A stretch of 64,000 nucleotides of DNA from Tuctoria greenei (Eukaryota > Streptophyta > Magnoliopsida > Poales > Poaceae). The translations under genes and the position numbers were made by a program. A model generated the notes under the pieces. That model saw only the letters and a list, made by a program, of their open reading frames with translations, was not told the origin of the DNA and did not search any database. Below, piece by piece: positions 58,427 through 64,000 of this stretch. Location of the stretch: positions 92,293,178-92,357,177 of the forward strand of contig JAYESD010000011.1 of NCBI GenBank assembly GCA_036927565.1. The letters are read 5' to 3'. Numbering within the stretch: the first letter of the stretch is position 1; each line of letters begins with the position of its first letter.

Positions 58427-59976
58427 TGTTAATAGTTTTTTAATCACAGACATAAATCCGCAAGCTCACGGAATCTAATCGATGTAGCATTTCCCCTTTT
58501 AGAGTATTCCCAAAGGGTGTCATTTATATTCTCCCAAAGGAAGGCTAGATGGAAGCAAAGCAATCATCCAATGTAGAGGCTAGGTTGATATAGGTAGGGT
58601 TCTAGCAAAGATGGATAAAGGATAATTGGAGGTAGTGTGACACACGCAAGAGCATTCTATCCTGAAGAGGGTAAATGAGGTAAAGAGGGACTAGACTAAG
58701 AGTTAGGTAGATACTCCTGTTGTGCTTCTATTGTACATATACATAGCCTAAGTTAGTTACTAATGATCATATCAATTATGAATTCTCAGGCTAAGTGGAT
58801 TAACACATCGGGCACGGGTTTACTCCTAGCAACACTAGAACAACTCCTGCTAAGAGCCTGCGGCATAGCCGAACGTGGAGGATTACAAAGGACAGGTAGG
58901 GTTGTGACCACCTACTGCCTACCTATTCAATCTGTGGGTCTACAAGACATTCAATGCTACTTATTTATCCTAGCACCTTGCTATTAAGTAATTACCTTAA
59001 GATCCTAGGCACAAGCCATCCTAAGGCAATGAACTAAATCATCGTTGAACCAATGTTGATGCATAGCACAAGTGATTCATATGAACATAATCATGTCATA
59101 GCTAATTAGACTATAGTGGGGGTTTGTACTATTTATGATGATATAATGAGAATGGTATAGCATAATCATAAGTACTACTCCTACCACATATATGGAATCC
59201 ACAATCAAACAAATATGCTTCATCCAAGTATATGAACAATGGAAAACTAAAGATAACATTTATTATTAAGAGCAAAGTCACAAATACAAATAGGAATATG
59301 AGAGTTATACCTTTCCTAATTAGGAATTGGTAAGAGACTCCTTCTACTCCTCTCTTACTTGGACCATGGACTAGAGGCTCTCCTCTCTATAGCCTACGCT
59401 CCTCTAAACCTATGGGGAATAGTGTATAGAATGGATGAATACTCAAGTCGTGTGTGTCTGTGTGAAGTAAGGGTAGGGGGTCCTATTTATAGGTAGAGAA
59501 GGGTCGGTTCCAGCCACCAAAAATGTATGAATCAGTAACCACTGACTTCTTCAAGCCGGGAGGAGCCAACACGTGGTGATTGACTGAGTTTGGCGCCAGG
59601 ACAAAGTCGGACGATTAGGGGGGTCGGTTGACCTAGTCTCTGCACCATTTCTCTTGTGCTTTCTCCAGGTCACTGCCAGGTAGGTCCCATTCCTTGATAT
59701 TTGTGCTACACTGTTGGATGGCCTCGGATACTTCTGTTTGTGGGCCATTTGATCCATATGGTGCCACATGGTGTCGCTTGATTGGTTGGGATGATTTTTT
59801 ATAGGATTGCTCCCCGTCTTTTACCTCATTTCCTGCAATAATTCCCTGCATGCACTATTTCTCCAAGGACAAGTGGAAATAAGTCATATAGAAAGGTGAG
59901 TGTGCAAGAAATGACAATTCCATCACATAATTTAGTTATATTGACAGGTGAAATTGGTATATAACAGTCTTCAACA
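58427..59976 (-). repeat. LTR of the unassigned Ty3-like element
   Basis: 1550 bp with TG..CA ends. A minus-strand TATAAATA (plus 59484-59491) sits in front of an ordinary leader-like stretch, which supports the orientation. No gene seen. Confidence 0.72.
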
Positions 59977-59991
59977 AACTCCCCCAATCTT
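59977..59991 (-). other. PPT of the unassigned Ty3-like element
   Basis: Minus-strand AAGATTGGGGGAGTT directly before the LTR start. Upstream GCTCGTCCCGAG-type words are common near the 3' end of such elements. Confidence 0.75.
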
Positions 59992-60370
59992 ATCTTTTGC
60001 TCGTCCCGAGAAAAGTCAAGACTTTAGGTTGATGATCAGTATTTGCTACAATGTTCTACTTTTCAAACAAACCATGTGCACAACAAAATACTCTACTTAG
60101 TATTGCAAAAATTGGCATGGTACGTACTTCACCCATATCAAGTCATTATGGGGCCTATGTCATCTCTTATTCATGGGTGGTTGAAAGACATAACAGCAAA
60201 TGGATCACACATGCCCTATAAATCAAGTTCCACTCAAATTCTGGAGAGTTCAATTTAGGCTTTAAGTACCTCAATTTGATTCTCTCAGTCTCTCCTTTGT
60301 GTGTAGTGGAAATATGTCCTCACCATGGCGTTTGCCTAAATTCATCATACCTATAAATAAGGTATATAAT
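59992..60370 (-). other. 3' internal sequence of the unassigned Ty3-like element
   Basis: About 380 bp without an open frame or motif, lying between the PPT and the remaining end of copia-2's LTR. Confidence 0.5.
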
Positions 60371-61354
60371 TGAAGAGCATGTGAAAAGCTACCATAGGGG
60401 GTGAATGGTAGATTAAAACTTTTTCAGCGGAAACAACGAAAACCTCTTGGCGGAAAATCAATCTGTTAAGAAACCATGTGTGAAACTGATCTAAACTTGT
60501 TCAACCATGACAAAAGTTTTACATATATTATATAGAATCAAGTCACAAATACAAAACAACAAGAATCACGAAAAACCATCATGAAAAACTCAAGTTATGA
60601 TTAAAAGATCGAACAAAGGTCAATCTATTCTACCAAGTAAAAACCATATCTGCAACACTACAAACAAGCTCGTGTAGATCACAAACCACAAATCCAATGA
60701 CCATGAAATTTTCACAAAAGATAGATAATCAAGTTGCGAAGACAACCCCAAAAAAATCACGTCAAATGGATATGTAAAACTCGAGTTATGACAAAAATAC
60801 CGACCCAACATAGTTCTGTTGCAGAAACTCGACGAGAAAAACTTGTCTGAAACAAGTCGGATGAACAAGGAATAAATGCTCCTCTAAACTAAAAATTTTA
60901 TTGATCAAAACACAAGAGGAACAGCCCCAAAGTCATCTCATCATGAGCTCTGGCCTCCCTTGCTTATATAACCAGCCCTAAGGCCAACCCAATCCAAAAT
61001 AGAACTTTAATCCTACTCATTTTCAACTGAAACATTCCATATCTGCTCAAGACTCTTCTATACGTAGATAGAAGCAATCTTAAGACTTCCAAACACCTTA
61101 GGAATGTATCCCACATTCCTAAAAGAACTCACCTTCGTGATCCATACGAAATCTAACCAAAACAAACTTGAAACTTTCCATAAACAAACCATAACAACAT
61201 GAGCCTCAGCTTGAGGCATAATCCAGCCGGTTGGACCTTTCCGACCAATTCCTTACATCCACTTTTCTTCTTCGTCCCTTGGAGACATGTTGCCACATCC
61301 ATGCACTCCATGCACACGTGCAAACATATTCCAACAACGTCCACAATTCCTTCA
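60371..61354 (-). repeat. LTR of copia-2, inner part
   Basis: Aligns on the minus strand with 22040-23170 of copia-1: TTTTAATCTACCATTCACCCCC and TTTTCACATGCTCTTC near the end, and GGACGTTGTTGGAATATG near the outer break. Minus-strand TATATAAG is at plus 60963-60970. The last 10 or so bases of the LTR are lost at the junction with the Ty3-like block. The outer part continues right of the window, beyond Sirevirus-2. Confidence 0.78.
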
Positions 61355-61611
61355 TGAAAGTGCATCTAGGAATCCCTTGTGGGTTTTGGTTGATTTATGA
61401 CAAGCAAATAAGATCCTAACCACTTTGTTGAGATGAGCACAAGTTCTAATGAGAGAATGAGCAAAGTTCCAAAAAGAAAGGAGAATGAAAAGCAATGTGG
61501 AAAAGAACTCAAGAACCAAGTGTAGTAGATCATTGTGTATGGAGTGTGTTAAGGAAACACACCCCAAGAGCTCAAGCACAAATAATCCCACACATTGCAC
61601 AAGATTATACA

Positions 61612-62150
61612 GGACCGGACTAGTCCGACTTACCCCGTACTAGTCCGATATCTTTCTGCACCAGATCAGACAAGTACTCACAATCCGAACTTGTCCTCAC
61701 GGTACAGTTTTTAACTGACCGGACTAGTCTGATATCACCACGGACTAGTCCGATATCTCTCTAACTAGAATCGGACCAGTCCTCCCCAGTGCAGACTAGT
61801 CCACCAAAAACTTCACAAGTTGCACAAAATCGGACAAGTCCGATAACACAACGGACTAGTCTAATATCTTTCTGATGTCAATCGAACAAGTACGATATTA
61901 GCACGGACTAGTCCGAAAACCCTCTGACCTAAATCGGACAAGTCCTCCAAGTGCGGACTTGTTCCCCAAATTCACTTAGGGTTTCACGTATCTGGACAAG
62001 TCCGATATTCATTGGACTAGTCCGAATATTTCCAGAACCAAAATCAGACTAGTCTGGCTTCACTTCGGACAAGTCCGATATTTTGGGACACCTAGGGTTT
62101 TCTACACGCAGCACAATGGACTAGTCTGGTGTCCACCACGGACTAGTCCA
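61612..62150 (+). repeat. Palindrome cluster in Sirevirus-2 LTR
   Basis: About twenty copies of CGGACTAGTCCG and variants such as CGGACAAGTCCG within 540 bp upstream of the TATA box; the first, at 61616-61627, is perfect. A later pair is near 62846-62880. Confidence 0.85.
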
Positions 62151-62188
62151 ATCTTTCAAAACCATAACGGTAACTTTTGGAAACCCCA

Positions 62189-62196
62189 TATAAATA
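62189..62196 (+). promoter_or_regulatory. TATA box of Sirevirus-2 LTR
   Basis: TATAAATA preceded by AACCCCA, the same position relative to the palindrome cluster as in Sirevirus-1. Confidence 0.7.
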
Positions 62197-62971
62197 GGTG
62201 TACACGGCCCATCTTTCAAATCTCTCAACACCCTGCACCGTCACACCCTCCAAGAGCCTAGAAAAACTGTCTCTCCATGCAATCCAATGCAAGAAAGCAT
62301 AATCCTTTGAGGATACACTTTGCATCCAAGGAGAGACACCGTTCTTCACTCATTGAGCTCTTAGTTTGATTCCCTAACACACTCTTGTGGTTTTCATTGT
62401 AATCTTAAGAGTGTGTTATTGGTGGTGTTCATCTTGTAATCTTGGGGAGCCCTCAACGTGTGAGAAGGCCCCTTGAATTTGGTTATTTGCCCTTTGTGAT
62501 TAGTGAAAAGGATTGGCCTTCATGGTGATCTGACGAGGGTAGGGTTGGAGAAGACCCAGTCCTTTTGTGGACTCCTCAACATGGATGTAGGTTGCCTCTT
62601 TGGGAACCGAACCACGGAATAAAGAGCTTGCGTTCTTACTTTGCTCATATTGTTCTTACTCTTCATATCAATCTATGGTTTCAAACAATCTTGTTCACTT
62701 TACATTGAAACATTGAATATAAGATTAACTTGTGGTACATCCTACTTCATAGTAGTGTAACATTTCAGTTACAAGTATATTTCCGCCGCATACATCCTTG
62801 GATCAAGATAATCGATCAAATTTGATCAATCTAGTTGGTACACACCGGACTAATCCGCACTATACTTGACTAGTCCGATATCTCGAGATTTGATCAATGT
62901 GCTAAGTGTTGCAAGATTCGCCTAAAAATCAAAAAGACCTATTCACCCCCCCCCTCTAGGCCACATTCAAT

Positions 62972-62983
62972 TGGTATCAAAGC
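62972..62983 (+). other. Primer binding site of Sirevirus-2
   Basis: TGGTATCAAAGC, one mismatch (G to A) from the initiator Met complement. Confidence 0.85.
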
Positions 62984-63021
62984 AGGACTCTTCAAAAGGA
63001 GACTAATCGCTCGAAGAGAAC

Positions 63022-64000
63022 ATGTCGAACATGAAGGACGTACACAAGAGCATCAACCAAGAGAAGGTTGAAGAAGAAAAGAACCAAAAATTGGAGAGGC
63101 TCCTCGAGGCCATTCAAGACTTTGAGGATGACGATGAGGAGATGCTAGAACTAAAGGCGCTCCTAAGGAAGAAAACCCTCTCCCAAGGGAAAAGTGAAGA
63201 TCGATGACGAGAAGAAGAAGAAGGGGAGTAGTCACATCGACTACTCCCGATATCCTATTAACTATGATCGCTTAAATTCTAACAACAATCATTATCTATC
63301 TATTCCACTTGGAAAAGCCCCACACTTTGATGGCAATGACTACTCAATGTGGAGTCAAAACATGAAAATGCACTTGATCTCACTCAATCCAAGCTTGTGG
63401 CACATTGTGGTTACAGGAATAGATATCCCCGACGATGATGAGGAGCTCACACCCAGCCAAGATTCAATCAAAATGCCCAAGCTGCTGCAGTCATCACCTC
63501 ATCACTTAGTCGGGACGAGTTCACAAAGGTTGATGGACTCGAGATTGCTAAGGAGATATGGGATACATTGCAAACTGCATATGAAGGCGATCGTCACATG
63601 CGAGAAGCGAAGATTGAGATGATTGAAGGTGAATTGGCATCAAAGAAGATGAGTCGCCACAAGACAAGTACAACCATCTAAAGACGCTCATCAACAAGGT
63701 TCGAGCATACAGAAGCAAGAAATGGAACGACCATGAGGTGGTGAAGCTCATTCTTAGAGCTTTCATGCCTCGCAATGTCACTTTATGCTCGATGATTAGA
63801 GAAAGCCCTGGGTACAAGAAAATGACCCCGGATGAGCTACTTGGGAAGATCATCAATTTTGAGATGATGAAAAAGTAGGCGAAGCATGTCAAAGAGATTG
63901 TCGATCTCACCTCGGCAATGAAGAAAGGGGTCGCCTTAAAGTTCACTCTCAAGCCCTTGTCTAGAGGAGCTCGAGAAGCTCAACAAGAAGAGGACAGTGA
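63022..64000 (+). pseudogene. gag: gag of Sirevirus-2 (broken, cut by window end)
   Basis: ATG 63022 opens MSNMKDVHKSINQEKVEEEK, an acidic, Lys/Glu-rich N-terminus, probably coiled coil. The gag core follows with GKAPHFDGNDYSMWSQNMKMHL, SLSRDEFTKVDGLEIAKEIWD and LILRAFMPRNVTLCSMI. Frameshifts near 63190, 63465 and 63640 and a TAG near 63876 break it. It aligns with gag of Sirevirus-1 over 32300-32900 but differs at many residues. Confidence 0.85.

Larger units (their letters stand above)
58370..60370 (-). mobile_element. Unassigned Ty3-like remnant: internal end, PPT, LTR, PBS stub
   Basis: On the minus strand: about 390 bp of internal sequence, a strong PPT, a complete LTR (TGTTGAAGACTG..TATTAACA), a PBS, and about 30 bp of leader. 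One LTR therefore has internal sequence on both sides. No coding motif. The PBS resembles the TGGCGCC type used by several Ty3 lineages. It replaces the gag and protease of copia-2. Confidence 0.7.
56608..61354 (-). mobile_element. Copia-2: Ty1/copia element on the minus strand, interrupted several times
   Basis: Minus-strand order: LTR piece (61354-60371), a foreign Ty3-like block (60370-58370), GAG-pre-integrase, integrase, linker, and RT up to AWY where Tat-2's LTR begins. Gag and protease are missing. Same family as copia-1, opposite orientation. The rest of RT, RNase H and the 3' LTR must lie left of the window, beyond Tat-2. Sirevirus-2 cuts its LTR at 61354. Confidence 0.82.
61355..62969 (+). 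repeat. 5' LTR of Sirevirus-2
   Basis: 1615 bp, TGAAAGTGCATCTAGG to GGCCACATTCA. TATAAATA is at 62189-62196. Dense palindromes at 61612-62150. Confidence 0.9.
61355..64000 (+). mobile_element. Sirevirus-2: Ty1/copia element, 5' part, cut by window end
   Basis: LTR, PBS and start of gag in plus orientation, inserted in copia-2's LTR. Its left flank CTTCA (61350-61354) should recur after its 3' LTR outside the window. It is related to Sirevirus-1 in LTR ends, palindromes and gag, but clearly a different copy or subfamily. Confidence 0.87.

Noticed and set aside
1..64000. Search for host genes, tRNAs, rRNA or a non-transposon system
   Set aside because: I found no exon-intron gene, tRNA cloverleaf, rRNA motif or unrelated multi-gene system. 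Every region is explained by, or embedded in, an LTR retrotransposon.

Overview
The window reads as repeat-dense plant nuclear DNA, most likely from a grass with a large genome. I infer this from its chromovirus, Tat-like and Sirevirus-like LTR retrotransposons with kilobase-scale LTRs. No host gene, rRNA, tRNA or CRISPR array was recognised. Essentially every base can be assigned to an LTR retrotransposon or its remains, and every recognisable retroelement gene is broken by stops, frameshifts or deletions.

Left stack (1-30381). Each element ends at a clean LTR terminus, and the next base lies inside an interrupted reading frame or LTR of the next older element. In order: chromovirus A (+, 1-15473, 5' LTR cut by the window edge) sits in the protease of a Tat-like element (Tat-1, -, 15474-18096). 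Tat-1 sits in the gag of a copia element (copia-1, +, 18097-23181). Copia-1 sits in the RNase H/integrase region of chromovirus D (+, 23182-27711). D sits in the RNase H region of a second Tat-like element (Tat-2, -, from 27712).

Right stack (30382-64000). Tat-2's LTR (30005-30381 plus 55919-56607) is split by Sirevirus-1 (+, 30382-39884 plus 55152-55918). Sirevirus-1's env-like frame is split by a 15.3-kb non-autonomous LARD-like element (-, 39885-55151, perfect 5-bp target duplication GCCTC, two LTRs of 5127 bp each, no gag or pol). Tat-2 itself lies in the reverse transcriptase of copia-2 (-, 56608-61354). Copia-2 also holds an unassigned Ty3-like remnant (58370-60370), and its LTR is cut by Sirevirus-2 (+, 61355 to the window end).

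How the parts relate: the LARD and chromovirus A share LTR ends, a downstream LTR block, PBS, PPT and a conserved leader, so the LARD is probably a non-autonomous partner of A's family. Both also carry a degenerate tandem array of about 190-bp period, eight units in the LARD and about five in A's leader. Chromovirus A has an extra coiled-coil frame upstream of gag, with a plausible splice acceptor just before its ATG. Relative ages agree with the nesting: LARD LTRs differ by about 1-2% by hand count, and the Sirevirus-1 LTRs around it by about 5%. All identities and divergences here are hand estimates, and lineage names rest on motifs, not searches.
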